Shown one piece after another: positions 35,287 through 46,480 of a stretch of 64,000 bases of DNA. The stretch spans positions 3,286,001-3,350,000 of the forward strand of contig NC_026501.1 in NCBI RefSeq assembly GCF_000182925.2. Direction: 5' to 3'. Position 1 is the stretch's first letter. Every line of letters starts with the position of its first letter. Source of the stretch: Neurospora crassa OR74A. Taxonomy: Eukaryota > Ascomycota > Sordariomycetes > Sordariales > Sordariaceae. Under the pieces are notes generated by a model that saw nothing but the letters and a program-made list of their open reading frames with translations, was not told the DNA's origin and searched no databases. A program made the translations under genes and the position numbers.

Positions 35287-35880
35287 ATGCAACAAACAAG
35301 CTTGAACGAGTTGTCTCCCATCGGAGCCTTCCTCTTGAGAATCCTTTGGTTTCTCTTCACATCGACCGCCAGCTGCCTCCAGCTTCTCGACGCCACCTTG
35401 TGGCCGGCTTGGAAGGCATCGGTCATGTGGCTGGACCACCACACCATCGGTACAATCATCAGCATTGTCGACGCCGTCACAGGCACACACTCACTTTCGA
35501 CAATCACGCCGTTCGGTATGCTGGCCAGACTCGCCGCATCTCTGCTGTACAAAATCAGCGACTGGTTCCCCGAGGTTCCATCGTTCCCAGAGCAGAGGTG
35601 TGGTTCCAACTATCGCAGTTGGTCCACTCAGACGACAACGGACGATCCCAACATCTCAGCCATGCTGGAGTTCTTCGGTTCTGGTCTCGACTACCTCACC
35701 GAGTTCTTCGCCACTGGTCTGAAGTCCGTTGCGTCACCCTTCGACGGCAACACTCCCAAGTCCTCGACTTCCTCTCTCGTCGCTGTCCCGCGCACCCCTG
35801 TGAGACAGCAAAGCTCGCTCGCCAACAAGACCAAGAGCACGAGTCCCTCGTTTTACGGTTCCGACGATGACGCGGCCTAG
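35287..35880 (+). CDS. Unknown hydrophobic protein, frame continues past the stop
   Basis: This is a 197-residue product read from an ATG in AACAAAATGCAA to a TAG at 35878-35880. I do not recognise the family. Residues 10-42 form a long hydrophobic stretch with Trp and Leu. Further amphipathic/hydrophobic segments lie at about 53-66, 76-95 and 126-150. The end is Ser/Thr/Pro-rich with an acidic DDD just before the stop. The layout suggests a membrane-associated N-terminus with a soluble tail. After the TAG the same frame stays open for another 132 codons to 36279. No consensus intron that removes the TAG and keeps frame was found. The true protein may therefore be 330 residues long if the stop is edited, read through, or absent in other strains. 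Confidence 0.7.
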   Translation: MQQTSLNELSPIGAFLLRILWFLFTSTASCLQLLDATLWPAWKASVMWLDHHTIGTIISIVDAVTGTHSLSTITPFGMLARLAASLLYKISDWFPEVPSFPEQRCGSNYRSWSTQTTTDDPNISAMLEFFGSGLDYLTEFFATGLKSVASPFDGNTPKSSTSSLVAVPRTPVRQQSSLANKTKSTSPSFYGSDDDAA

Positions 35881-36279
35881 AGCCCTGCTGATTCTAAAGG
35901 TCCCGATCTCGACAACTTTTCCGTCTGTTCATCGTTCCATCCATCGGGCGAATCGGACTGGTTATCAGATCACTCTTTCTTCGACAGCCCAATTCCAGCT
36001 GTCAAGAAGGAGCAGAAAGCGCGCGTCGCAAGGCGCGGATCTGGTTCGGACTCGGACACCTCCACGCTTTCGGAGAGAGAGAGGCGTCAGCAATGGCGCA
36101 GGGCAAATGATGAGCGTGTGCGAGAGTACGCGGCGAATCGTCTTGCTCAGGAGGAGAGGCAACGTCAGGCTCGGGTCGCTTTGGAGGCCCACTGGCGTCG
36201 TCAAGAAGAAGCTCGAAAGGCTCCTCGGGGCCCTAGAGTTATCCGGGACCCTATTTCGGGCCGGGTCTACACAAACTAG
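35881..36279 (+). other. Open frame directly continuing after the TAG at 35878-35880
   Basis: In the same phase as the upstream coding sequence, 132 sense codons follow the TAG and end at TAG 36277-36279. The product has real-protein character. It begins with an acidic Ser/Asp/Phe segment, then has a basic KKEQKARVARR stretch, then a highly charged predicted helix rich in Arg, Glu and Gln, with phrases such as SERERRQQWRRANDERVREY. It closes with a compact RDPISGRVYTN end. The continuity argues that it is, or was recently, the C-terminus of the 35287 gene. It is annotated separately because standard translation stops before it. Confidence 0.7.
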
Positions 36280-36486
36280 CCAACTAGTGTAGTCTTCTGC
36301 GGGGAGTGTAACATGATCGCGCACACCGGGTGCAGATTGTGTGCGCTATGAAGGGGTAAGAGTGCGGAGGAGAGTACCTGGCGACTATCTGAGGCGCAAG
36401 GAGTGAGTTCTTCCAAACCCCCAATCTGGTTGTAACAAATTACTAACAGTCTTTCAGCTCAGTGGACGACAACAGATTCACACGAC

Positions 36487-36632
36487 GGACCGCATCGGAG
36501 GAGTTGGGGGGCGGGGTGGAGGACTTACACTGTGAGGCGCGAAGCCGGGAAGCACGATCGGACCGCATCGGAGGAGTTGGGGGGCGGGGCGGAGGACTTA
36601 CACCGTGAGGCGCGAAGCCGGGAAGCACGATC
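36487..36632. repeat. 73-bp tandem duplication
   Basis: Two adjacent 73-bp units, 36487-36559 and 36560-36632, begin GGACCGCATCGGAGGAGTTG and end GGGAAGCACGATC. They differ at two positions, both C/T (T in the first copy, C in the second), each in a CG/TG context rather than the CA/TA expected from RIP. The unit is GC-rich. An A-rich tract lies 40 bp downstream. Confidence 0.88.
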
Positions 36633-36675
36633 AAGCGATCGACAAGACGACCAGGCAAGTACATTGATATTCTGG

Positions 36676-36687
36676 AAAAAAAAAAAA

Positions 36688-36720
<33 letters not shown>
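36676..36720. repeat. A12-C-A32 tract
   Basis: A near-pure adenine run of 45 nt with a single C at 36688. It follows the tandem duplication. It may be a simple expansion or the tail of an old retroposed sequence. No target-site duplication was evident. Confidence 0.85.
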
Positions 36721-36724
<4 letters not shown>

Positions 36725-38048
36725 ATGTAGACTTAATAGATAGGAGACGGAGTTGGGGGCGTTTGGAGTTTTGGCGTACTAACCTAGCTGGGTTATGAGT
36801 CGCGAAGTCGCGCTCATTTTTCCCTCCCAATCACAAGTGTGGGGTAAAAAGGGTAGTGAAGTCGGACGTCTATGCCTCCACGTGGCACTACCTGGAAACC
36901 TAGGTAGCTTTGCTGCCTAGGGCCAAATAGACGACGCATCGTGAGACTTGGTGGGCGGGGGAGGGGGGCTGGGAAGAATGTCATTTTGGAAGGATTGGAT
37001 GATGGATGGGTGTCTGGGAGTCGGGGAACTTGGGCGTTGTGCGGTGGGATTTGGCTTGGTAGAATGATAGATAGTGCAGACGAATAGAATGGCTCTTCTC
37101 ACCTTGTTTTCCCCCTGCCTGCATGCAAATCGTGCCTTGGCTATGACAACTGACAGCAGGGTGATGTGGGCATCATGGAAGGGGAAGTGACTGGAGACAA
37201 TGAGACAGATATGGCACGGGATATCTCTCTCTATGGCGGCTGCAAGATATTGGCAGCAGTAGCAGCAGGCGTGATACAAGTCCTTGTCAAATCATCGTCC
37301 ATCCTTGATGAAGTTTCCACGTCTGGGCGAGGGCGGTGAACTTGGTTCGGTGATGGACATGCACCTAATAGGCATGGGATAGCCATCCGCTGCGTCGTAG
37401 ATCGTGTTAACCAAGTTCGCTCCAGCCTCCACAGGTTTGTCTTGCGGTTGTGGTGCCAATGACTGTGAGTGTGTGGGTGTGGATGTGAAGATAGCTTCCA
37501 GTCAGATGGGATATGGCTCATCAAGTTCTGCTCGAGGTTCCCACTCGGTTGGTTTGGTTCGTTCGGTGCCAGCAAGCACAGTTCCCATGACGAGAGATCG
37601 CCAGCGTAAGTAAAGTACGTTCCACTTGGATTCGGGTTGCCTTGCCCTTAAGCCGTCCGTCACCATGCTGAGCAACTCCAACGGACTCGAGAGCATGGAT
37701 TGTCAAGTGACTCGAGGTGATGACCTGTGACGGAATGCATGAACTGGTCTGGGAAGAGGGAGAGGCGGAGGCGGAAGAGGTAGGCTTGTTGAAAGTATAC
37801 GTACTGCAGTGGCGTTGAAACAAGTCATGGTATTGTGAATAACAACCGCGAGTCTTTCTGATAAGATTGACTTGTATTATTTACGGCACTATCCATAACC
37901 CATACTTGACAAAGCCTGCTTCAAGTATACACGCAATCCGAAAGACGCATTGTCGGAGCACGAACGTGTCAAAGATGCCCTGCAGCAGACAAGCGCACTG
38001 CCAAGCCGCCTACCACAAGCGTACACCCATCTGAAATCATCCATTTAT

Positions 38049-39363
38049 TCACCCAGACATCCAGGCGGCGGCTCTGCGGGCCCCGAAGGACGTCGCAACG
38101 CGAAGACCATCCGCCCCCATAGGGAAGTAGCTGACTAGGTACCAGATCAGAGCCGCCATCTGGACGAGGGCGGAGAGGAGGGTGAGGATGGTGCTGTGTA
38201 GCTTTTTCCTATCATGTTAGTCAACTATGATACGCCAGACAAGGGCTAGAACGAACTCACGCTAAGAGCAAAGTACATGGTCAGAATCAAGGAGCCAAAG
38301 TATGCCGATGTAAAAGGCAACCTTGTACCAGAGGTCAGGTGCTTCAAGTACGCCCAAGGTCCCATCATAGCCGCAAAGGACGTGATGAAGAGTATCGAGC
38401 CGAGTGTCCACCTATGGGTCAGGGACCGCATGCGTTAGCAAGACATCCATGGTTGACTATCCGATCTGCCCCTTAGAATGTCGATGATACCGACAAGTCA
38501 TCCAAGCGCCGGATGATCGGCCTCGTAGAGTCATCGGGCCGCCAACATGGCTAGACTGTCATGCGAATGTTGTGCATATGCACCATCGAAACAAATATAA
38601 CGACAGGTTCCAGTGCATAATGGTGAGTCAAGTCAAGAAATGGGGGATTTGGGGGGCGGGATTCCCGAGATGGGGAGTAAGGGCTGGGCTTGGGAAAGCA
38701 ACTTGGTGGTGGAGGGAAGGGGGAAGGTTGTGAATAACAAGGAGGCGCTCACAGGATTACGAGCTTGCGCGGCTTTAGTGACAACACTGGGAACAAGGCG
38801 AAGGCCAGGACGAAGCAGGCCAGCGCGCCCAGATTGCAAGCAGCGAAAATCAGCATGCGGTCCCACCGGCTCACTGTAGAGTACTCATTAGCCGTGCTGT
38901 AGCGTCCATGATCTCCAAAGTGGACGTGAATAGAAAGTAGGATGAAACCGCTATACCCTCCCCTCCCCCCACCATCTACATGCTCAGCAACCCGGTGACT
39001 GAGACACGGAAACGCGAAAGCGGCACATGTCCTGCACCGCGAATCTCCTCTGCAGGGGTACGAAGGGAAAATGCTGCAAAGCACAGCAGGCAACATGGAA
39101 AGACGAGCAACTGAAGCAAGCACAATGGGAGTTGACTCACAAACAAACCAGCCTTCTTCCTCTTCTCGACGGGTAGGGGCTGGAAGAGCAGCACCGGGGC
39201 CTTCAGTCGTTGGTAGTTGAACATAGCCACCATTGCCGAAGGGGTTGAGAGACTTGATGGATGATAGTAGGCCGCGCTGTTGGGACGTGTTGACAGGAAT
39301 GTCCGCTTCTCGGCGGGACCACCCTAGAGAGCTCAGCGAGTCTCGGAAAGACGCCGAAGCCAT
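38049..39363 (-). CDS. sft2: SFT2-family vesicle transport protein, four exons
   Basis: Sft2/Got1-type tetraspan protein of the Golgi that acts in fusion of endosome-derived vesicles with the late Golgi. The exons are 39363-39141, 38873-38753, 38411-38261 and 38201-38049, giving 215 residues. The introns are 267, 341 and 59 nt, with donors GTGAGT, GTGAGC and GTGAGT. Joins give GWFVLSRWDRMLIF, LVILWTLGSILF and YFALSLHSTILTL, which reproduce the family core. Four membrane segments lie at about 80-103, 112-133, 144-163 and 168-188, with the SLKPRK loop and the GPWAYLKHL motif between them. The N-terminus is cytosolic and Ser/Pro/Gly-rich. The last acceptor is taken at AAAAAG (38202) because the nearer ATAG at 38209 breaks the frame. 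Start MASASFRDSL is in a CATCATGGC context. Confidence 0.86.
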
Positions 39364-42300
39364 GATGGAGCGACGGGGATGTCTAGGGTCGGGTGTCGGG
39401 AGTATGAGACCGTGGGGGTGGAGCCTTGGTGAAATGGGAGAGTTCCGGTCTCGTTTCCTTCAGGACCACAAATTGGCCAGTACTTTGGAACTATGTAAAG
39501 ATGGAGTGTCCAGTGACCGTCTCTAGGAGGACGATTACGGACAAACAAGGCCGGAGCTGACTTGTGATAGATCGGATGGAAAAGGGGTGTGTAGATGGTC
39601 GAGCAAGCGGTGTTATTGGGTAGCGGTGCCGGAGTGGGTGGTGCGGTAAGGTGAGATACGCTCGCAGCGGGTAGGGCGACTGACGGCAGAAGCGACCACA
39701 GACTGTATCCGAAGAGGGAGAATTAGTCTTGAATGTTTGATATCAGGGAAGAGGCAATCATGCGACCACCAGACGGCCAGAGGTCGACAGGAATAAGACC
39801 CACGTTTGGTGTTCAGATGATACGGCAGTCAAGTACGCGACAAGCTCGGGAGGCTATCGGCTGCAAAATTAGCAGGTTTTGGCGATCTAGTTCAAGCCCC
39901 TGTCTTCCAATTGTTGGAACCTAACGCTTGGGGGTCGTCTGGGGAGAGTTCCGTGTTTGTCGCCGCCTTCCGACGCGGTGTGCGTGCTCAACAGTGTCGT
40001 TACGTAGGGATGTCTGGCACACGATATCGGCAACTCGGGTATCTTGAATAGCTGGGTGGCCGACTAGTGTGCGTGGTTATGTGAAGGTGCAAATGATAGA
40101 ACCTAGGTAGATACCTACCGGACTAGTACATAGGTTGATCGCGTTAGGGTGATGGATGGGGTACGCAGCTCAGATGCGCGTGTTGGGGCGTGTCGCACTG
40201 GTGGTGACAGGTTGCTGCCCTGCCCTGCACACAACAACCGAGTGAGGTTCATGGGCTGCTCGGAGTTGAATGACTGAAGCTTCCTGGCTCTAGCCACCTT
40301 ACACTACACTGCACTGAGTGGCCAGCTCGGCCAGCTAGCGGCGGCAGTGAGGTGGGACTGAATGCGCATGCAACGGCCTGATCGGACGCAACCACAGGCT
40401 TTGCCGTCTGTCATCTGATTGGCCAGTCTATACCATCCTTGGTCCACAAGGTGATCACGGACCCAGCTCGCAGGGTGGCATCCAAAGCGACGTGGGAAGG
40501 CATCCACTCACCTCACGCCGGGCGCCCTCTGGCATCCTCTCCAAACCTGAACCCATTCGTCTAGAGGGGCTGTCAGTCCTCCGCCATGAGGGGAAACAGT
40601 CCTACAGCTGAGGGGCAACCATTGTCGAATGTTGCACAACTACTACTATGTAGCTCCAGAGAGACAACCCTCAACAGACGACGCGGCGAGGAATGACTTC
40701 CAATGTGCTTTGCGGCAATCAACCGTACTCGATAAACGGCAAAGGGAAGGAAGCATGGAAATCATAGTATGAATAGCATGGGGCGTCTCCTTGACGGTCT
40801 TGTCCTTCAACGTCAGCGATGGTGCGGGGTCCATGGGCCTCTGAGGACCACAGTACGTATGTGCAGCTTCACCAACACGCCTCGCTTGCGTAGCGCGGGG
40901 TCTTACTATTGAAACTGGAGAATCAGACAGGGCAGGCTCTAATCCCGATAGCGACGAGGGCTCAACGTCTTAGATGACACTTGGCGCGATAAGACGGCGA
41001 TGGGGATGTAGATGGCGATGGCTAGGATCTGCCAACATCCTTCCTCTTGCTGTTGTCTGAGAGTCCTACATCGGCCGGCTCCTCAACTGCAGTGCTGGAT
41101 GCCGGTCAAACCCCCAACTTCTCGGTGAGTGGCCCTTTCTGCCTCGGAATCATCGTGCCGGCTGTTGTTCGCCTGATGGAGGGCATCTTGTTGGATGAGT
41201 GAATGGTTACGGCCGAAGTCTCTTCGACAGAGAGGCGTCGTGCATGGCATGTTGAAGATTTATCGGCATGCATATTGCCAGAGCTTTCAAGTACGTTCGT
41301 ATATGGTAGCTCTAAGCGCAGCATTATGCACTAGGGAGTCTTTGTGTCTCTATCAAGCGTGACTACAACCCAGACTGCTGCGTAGATAACTCAGATCGGA
41401 TAAAGCAGTCCGCACCACTAAGGAAGGTCTGGAGTAGGGTTGATTTGGACTGTGTGAGCATGGGCCCTGAACTGGGTGTGAGGTTGCCATGATCAACGTT
41501 TTCGGATTGGTGTGCCTTGGTGTCTCACCCGCCGAGTCACGCTGATAGACAGGTGCCCTCCATGATTCCAGGATGCTCCTCGCCCATCATACCTTTTTAC
41601 AAAAATTTCACATCTCCTCCGATGTTCCCGATCAGCTAAATCATCAGCCCGAAAGATGTCGAAGGAAATCCGCAAGGGTATCAAGCAGTGTTGTAGCGAT
41701 TGCATATTGATTCCTGCCATGATTCCTGCCCACCCTTTCTGACCGATAAGATCAGAAGACATTGTTGATAAGTCATCAGTAGTGGAATGTGTGGGTGGCC
41801 TCGTATACACATCTTTACCCTTTCCTCGGTAAGTATCAGTATATAAGATACTGATGAGCCGCTTGGCTATCATGGGCTTTTGTAAAACTTCACTGAAACC
41901 CGAACTATTCTTCCTCTGTGATTCTTGACCTTTTGTTGCGAAGTTGCATAAACTCTGAACATCAATCTCTAACCACCAGGCAGCGCTCACCTTGTCACTG
42001 TCCAGTTACTTCAAACGCCACCTTCATTCTCCCATATCTCAAGTTGCACGAGCCTCGTTCAGATTCAGCCAGGCAAACATCAGTGCTTCACTGTACGCCT
42101 TCCACAACTACAAGAAACCAGAGACATCAGACATCGGGCAATTAGCCAACCGGGACCGGCATCCATTTGGCCAGTTTACATGCGGGACAAAAAGGACGTG
42201 GTGTCTCAAAGACCATTGCGGATCTGAAAAATCTAAGAAGTAGGACAAACTGGAATCGCAAAGACAGGACACAAGGCCACGCAACTCACCCCAGGTTCAA

Positions 42301-44881
42301 CTCAAAAGCCAGCAGGCTATCTCGCTTATACAAGGTTCCGTGGATTGCCCCAATCAGTGATCGGACCTGGGCTGAGCAGTCAGCTTACAGAGACTTACAT
42401 CCATCATCATCATCTTGGGGGTCAGCCTTGTTGAGCTCAACGCCAAATGGTCCTGAAGGTTCATTAATCAACGAGAAAACCGTTAGCGACCGTCACCTGC
42501 GGTGAGGTAGCGGTCGACAGCAGCCGACAGCGGACGGTGTCCAGACTGTGAAAGGAGATTAGGGACCCGCGGGGATCAGCTTGACCAGGCCCCACTTTGG
42601 ATCGGTAGTGTAAGTCCGAGTCTGGGGATGGCAGCATCCGGATCCAAGCAAGTACCCCAAGGCATGATTGCTTAGAGGTTGACGGTTGATGGATCAGTTA
42701 CGGCGCACACTTTGAGAATTCCTCATTACAGCGCATTCACAAGAACAAGACGGTCGGAAAGACGAAACGAGATAGTCAAGCACAAACCCCAGCGCATCGG
42801 CTGCGTGCTAGTTATTCATCGGCGACACGCCGGCATCTCTTACACATCCGGAAGAGTTACCACCGCACTCTCTCACCTCAATAACACTGGCATAGCACAG
42901 TTTGGCACCCTTTGGCGAAACGCAGGCAACGACCATCTTTTCCTGTGCATACCAGGTACTGCAAATTAGCTCTGGTATTTTCCCCGTTCTCATCACATCT
43001 CAGATCTTTCTCCTCCGTTAGGTCCCCATCGCCTACTCCTCCCCACTCCGTACCCCGCCTCTCTCTTTCTGCTTAAGACATCATCTTGCAGTGCGCTCGA
43101 GGTGGGACGGTTTTCACCTCTTGCTATAACACCACGATCTCCAGACTGTATAGGCATCTTGACTCGCTTTCTCCCAACAGCGAGGCAAACATTATTCTTG
43201 GGCACTTCTCTGATCGTCGGAAGTTGACTCACGCAATAGCACGTACAACTCAGCCTGCCTCCCAGCCGCCGCTTCCGCGCTGCATTCCGCTCATACAGCC
43301 CGCAGCCAGCCAGCCAGCCAAGTTACCGCTCGGAGCGCATACATATTGTCGGGTGCTCGAAGAGAACAGGGCTTCTATTTCGAGGCCGATGCGCTTGACC
43401 TTTTACTCAGTTGGCTCTCAAGTTCTAACGCCTTCCACCTAGCACTGTGTGCACAGACAACAAGTCATTTTTACAACGCCTCCCGAACCGAGGGAAATCT
43501 CAACGCGCAAACCTTCTCGTCTGGTTGCGAATTCTAAATACTTCAGCCCCTCTACCCCCCCACCCTTCTCTTGGGTCTTACACGGCGCGTCAGCACTTAT
43601 TGCCTCCCGGGGCTCTTGGAGTGCTAGGGTGGTGCAAAACCAATACCACGGCAGAGGACGGATTACGATACCGATACGAGTACATTCCTTCCTTGTGGCT
43701 GTACGTACCATATATAGGCCGGTCGCCATCACACAATCTGTAATTCACTAGGACATCCAGTGCCTCCGCTTTACCGCCTTTCTGTTAGTCTCCACCTTCC
43801 ACCCCAAAAGTTTCCCTCTCAGAGTCAGCGGCGCTTTCTCCGCACATCGCACAACAACCTGGCAAAGTTGACTCCTTCCTCTCCCACCTCATTCTGCTCC
43901 CTGCACCTCGCCTCTCCCTGCCCGCTGTCTGCTGTGATGCCTCGCACCTGCTTCAAAACATCCACAACGAGGTAGCAACCTACCGCTGTCCTGCTTGGTG
44001 CGGTGCAGTGCATTCAAACGGGACGTTCTGCTGACTCATCCCAGTCATTGCCCAACAGAAAAGGCCGATTGAACTGAAGCCTTGGATCTCAACCGCGAAC
44101 CACTGCAACCACTGCAACCTGCAACCACTTCACACCCCTTGTCGCTTTCGCTCTCCGTTCCTATTCGGCGACTGAAGCGTAGGCAAGATCCGACATAAAA
44201 AAAAAAGAAGGCTGCGGTTTGGGCAATCGCTTGCCCCTTTCTTCTTCTTTCATTGCAGTGCATTGCCTTTGTTGTCCTCTCCGGCGACTTGGCTCCCTTG
44301 CCTTCACGGGCACTCGTTACAAACGTCCCCGAACATTGCCAAGGGCAGTTAGGCGGCTACACACCCCAACCCGACATTCACCACAATTGCCCACATTAAA
44401 CCGTTCACCAACCGCCGACTTCGACATCCCTCGACGACACGGTCCTGAGTTCCTGCGCAAACCTTGCAAGTGCTTGCGAAGGAATTGGATGCCATTGATC
44501 CCCAGTTCCCACCGAATATCTTGTCCTCAGACCACCGCGACTCAGCGACACGTCAGCCTTGCAGTTTGCTCTCTCCTGACATCTTCCCGCATCGCTCCAA
44601 GCAAACCCACCACTCCAACCGCGGCACCGAGTCATACTCGACCTCGCTGTTGTTCGATTGCTTTATACTTCCATTTTATGGCTGGCTGTTTGCGAGGGTA
44701 AGCCCCCCCATACATACCCACATCACTTGGTACGAGGCTGGGATTTCTTTTGCTGACGCTTGGTGGCACTCTAGGGCCCTCCTTATTCAATAAACTCGTC
44801 TAGGCGCCACATCGTTGGCTTTGGAAGAACAAGGACACGCAAGCAGACACCGAAGGATCCACCAATACGATTCCCAACAAC
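39364..44881. promoter_or_regulatory. 5.5 kb divergent spacer and long leader of the bHLH gene
   Basis: This spacer lies between the starts of sft2 (left) and the bHLH transcription factor (right). The last 1.5-2 kb before 44882 is pyrimidine-rich, CAAC/CCACAACA-rich, and carries many short ATG-initiated frames, the look of a long 5' UTR with upstream ORFs. Fungal regulator genes often have such leaders. Earlier parts contain CCTAGGTAG palindromes near 40100 and no convincing exon. Frames of up to 165 codons (about 41493-41990 minus) start at GTG and have no known domain. Confidence 0.5.
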
Positions 44882-46480
44882 ATGGCACAACACGGATTCC
44901 CAATGGGCGGGCACAGTGGAGGAGGCATTGACCCGAACGACCTGGCCATGGGGGCCAATTTTCATGGCTCCTTCCAAAACAACTACCTCAACCACACCAA
45001 CAACTCGTCGAATGGGTTTTCTAGCGGCTCAGCTTTGTTTGGAGACGATGAACTTCTCGATGGTTTGAACAGTCCCAGTGACCCTCATGTCGGAATGCAG
45101 GGTCATGGGCAAGACTTTGGCGGAATGAACGATGTTGGCATGAACTTTCCGGATTCTTACCATCAAAGCCTGCCCATCAACCAAGCTCATACAAACGGCT
45201 ATTCGAGCACTCCCGACGGCGACCCGATAGCATCGCCATTTGTCCATAACTTTTCGCATTTTCGGCAAATGCAGCACCCTCAATCCTTTGGAACATCGCT
45301 TCAGTCGCCCATGTCATACGCTGGGTCACCATTAGCGAATACCGACATAAACAGTGACGGGACTGACCCAAATTTCTTGAGCGCAAAGGCACATACCAGG
45401 ATACCGCAAACCATGCAGCGCAAGTCGTCCACCACACGAAGCCCTCTTACCCCCAAGGCGATAGACATGGCCGGACTGTCGGTGAACTCGGGATCATTTG
45501 GCCCTCAGCCTATCAGAACATCAGGCCCCCACCATGAGAAGTCCCATTCCGCGCAATGGATGCAAACCCCACAGAGTCTCTCCTCGTTTCCTGGGTCTGG
45601 TTTCTCATCACCTCTTCAGGCAGGCCTTCATGGCCCCCATGCTCAGATCAATGACATTCTGTTGAAGGGCGGCACATCCATGCCCGCCAAGCTTGGCACC
45701 GCGACCTCCTCTGTGTCGACACAAGAAGCAAAGAGGAAGAGGAGGCGCGAGTCACATAACCTCGTTGAAAGACGGAGACGTGATAATATCAACGAGCGCA
45801 TTCAAGATCTTAGCAAGCTTGTCCCTGCCCATCGTCTAGAGGATGAAAAAATTCGCAAGGCAATTCAAAACGGAACGCCCCTTTCACCCACGCTTGCGGG
45901 CATTTCAAGTCCTTCCCAAGCCACATCAGCCCTAGCTGGACCTGGAGCCAGACGAGCGGCTGGCAGCACGGCTGGAAACATTACGACAGGCCTGCCGATT
46001 GAGGAGAAGGATAAGGGTCCCAACAAGGGCGACATTTTGAATGGTGCGGTGAGCTGGACTCGAGATCTTATGTGGATGGCCTACCTCAAGATTCAACAAC
46101 AAGAAGAGCTCATCAATGCCTTGTTGGAGCGCGGGGGTACGGTACCCTTTGAGATCACCGATGATGAGAAGCGGATGCAGACAGAGCTTATGGAGGCCAT
46201 TGCCAGAGGAGAGGACGGTAGCGGGAAGACCCGGGGTTTCTCGTACTCTCGCACGGCTGGCACTGGCCTTCGCGTTCCCCATCATACGGACTACAAGGGT
46301 GAGCCCTTGAACACCAACGGTGTCAATGGCGAACACCTCTCCACCAGTCCTGCCCATGGTGGCGCCGACGGGAAGTTCAACGATGGCCTCGATGCCGGCG
46401 ACTTCCTTGAATATGAGGATGACGGCGCTGACATGGAGTTCAAAGAGGAGGACGAGTATGGAATGGACTTGACTCAATGA
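44882..46480 (+). CDS. bHLH transcription factor with an extended loop (Rtg3/MITF-like basic region)
   Basis: This is a single-exon 532-residue nuclear regulator. Residues 1-270 are Gly/Asn/Ser/His-rich and probably disordered, with a DDELLDGL acidic patch near 55. The basic region KRKRRRESHNLVERRRRDNINERIQDLSKLVP is at about 285-320, with the conserved His-Glu-Arg residues for an E-box. Helix 1 ends near the LVPAH sequence. Helix 2, KGDILNGAVSWTRDLMWMAYLK, begins only at about 380, so the loop is some 55-60 residues long and Ser/Ala/Gly-rich. A short coiled stretch, QQEELINALLERG, follows. The C-terminus ends in an acidic segment (LEYEDDGADMEFKEEDEYG), a plausible activation domain. Among bHLH groups the basic region is closest to the SHNxVERRRR type of Rtg3/MITF/USF. 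The target genes are unknown. The start ACAACATGGCA fits the fungal consensus. Confidence 0.88.
   Translation: MAQHGFPMGGHSGGGIDPNDLAMGANFHGSFQNNYLNHTNNSSNGFSSGSALFGDDELLDGLNSPSDPHVGMQGHGQDFGGMNDVGMNFPDSYHQSLPINQAHTNGYSSTPDGDPIASPFVHNFSHFRQMQHPQSFGTSLQSPMSYAGSPLANTDINSDGTDPNFLSAKAHTRIPQTMQRKSSTTRSPLTPKAIDMAGLSVNSGSFGPQPIRTSGPHHEKSHSAQWMQTPQSLSSFPGSGFSSPLQAGLHGPHAQINDILLKGGTSMPAKLGTATSSVSTQEAKRKRRRESHNLVERRRRDNINERIQDLSKLVPAHRLEDEKIRKAIQNGTPLSPTLAGISSPSQATSALAGPGARRAAGSTAGNITTGLPIEEKDKGPNKGDILNGAVSWTRDLMWMAYLKIQQQEELINALLERGGTVPFEITDDEKRMQTELMEAIARGEDGSGKTRGFSYSRTAGTGLRVPHHTDYKGEPLNTNGVNGEHLSTSPAHGGADGKFNDGLDAGDFLEYEDDGADMEFKEEDEYGMDLTQ

Larger units (their letters stand above)
36280..38048. 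other. Intergenic region with tandem duplication and A-tract
   Basis: This region lies between the unknown + gene and the 3' end of sft2. It holds the 73-bp tandem duplication and A12-C-A32 tract described separately, CTAGGTAG-type palindromes near 36898, and no convincing coding frame. Confidence 0.55.

Noticed and set aside
35800-35899. Possible GTGAGA...TAAAG intron spanning the TAG of the 35287 gene
   Set aside because: It is 100 nt long, which shifts the frame and loses the downstream open frame, and both ends are non-consensus.
41493-41990. 165-codon minus frame in the bHLH spacer
   Set aside because: Starts at GTG, no family resemblance, and no splice partner was found.
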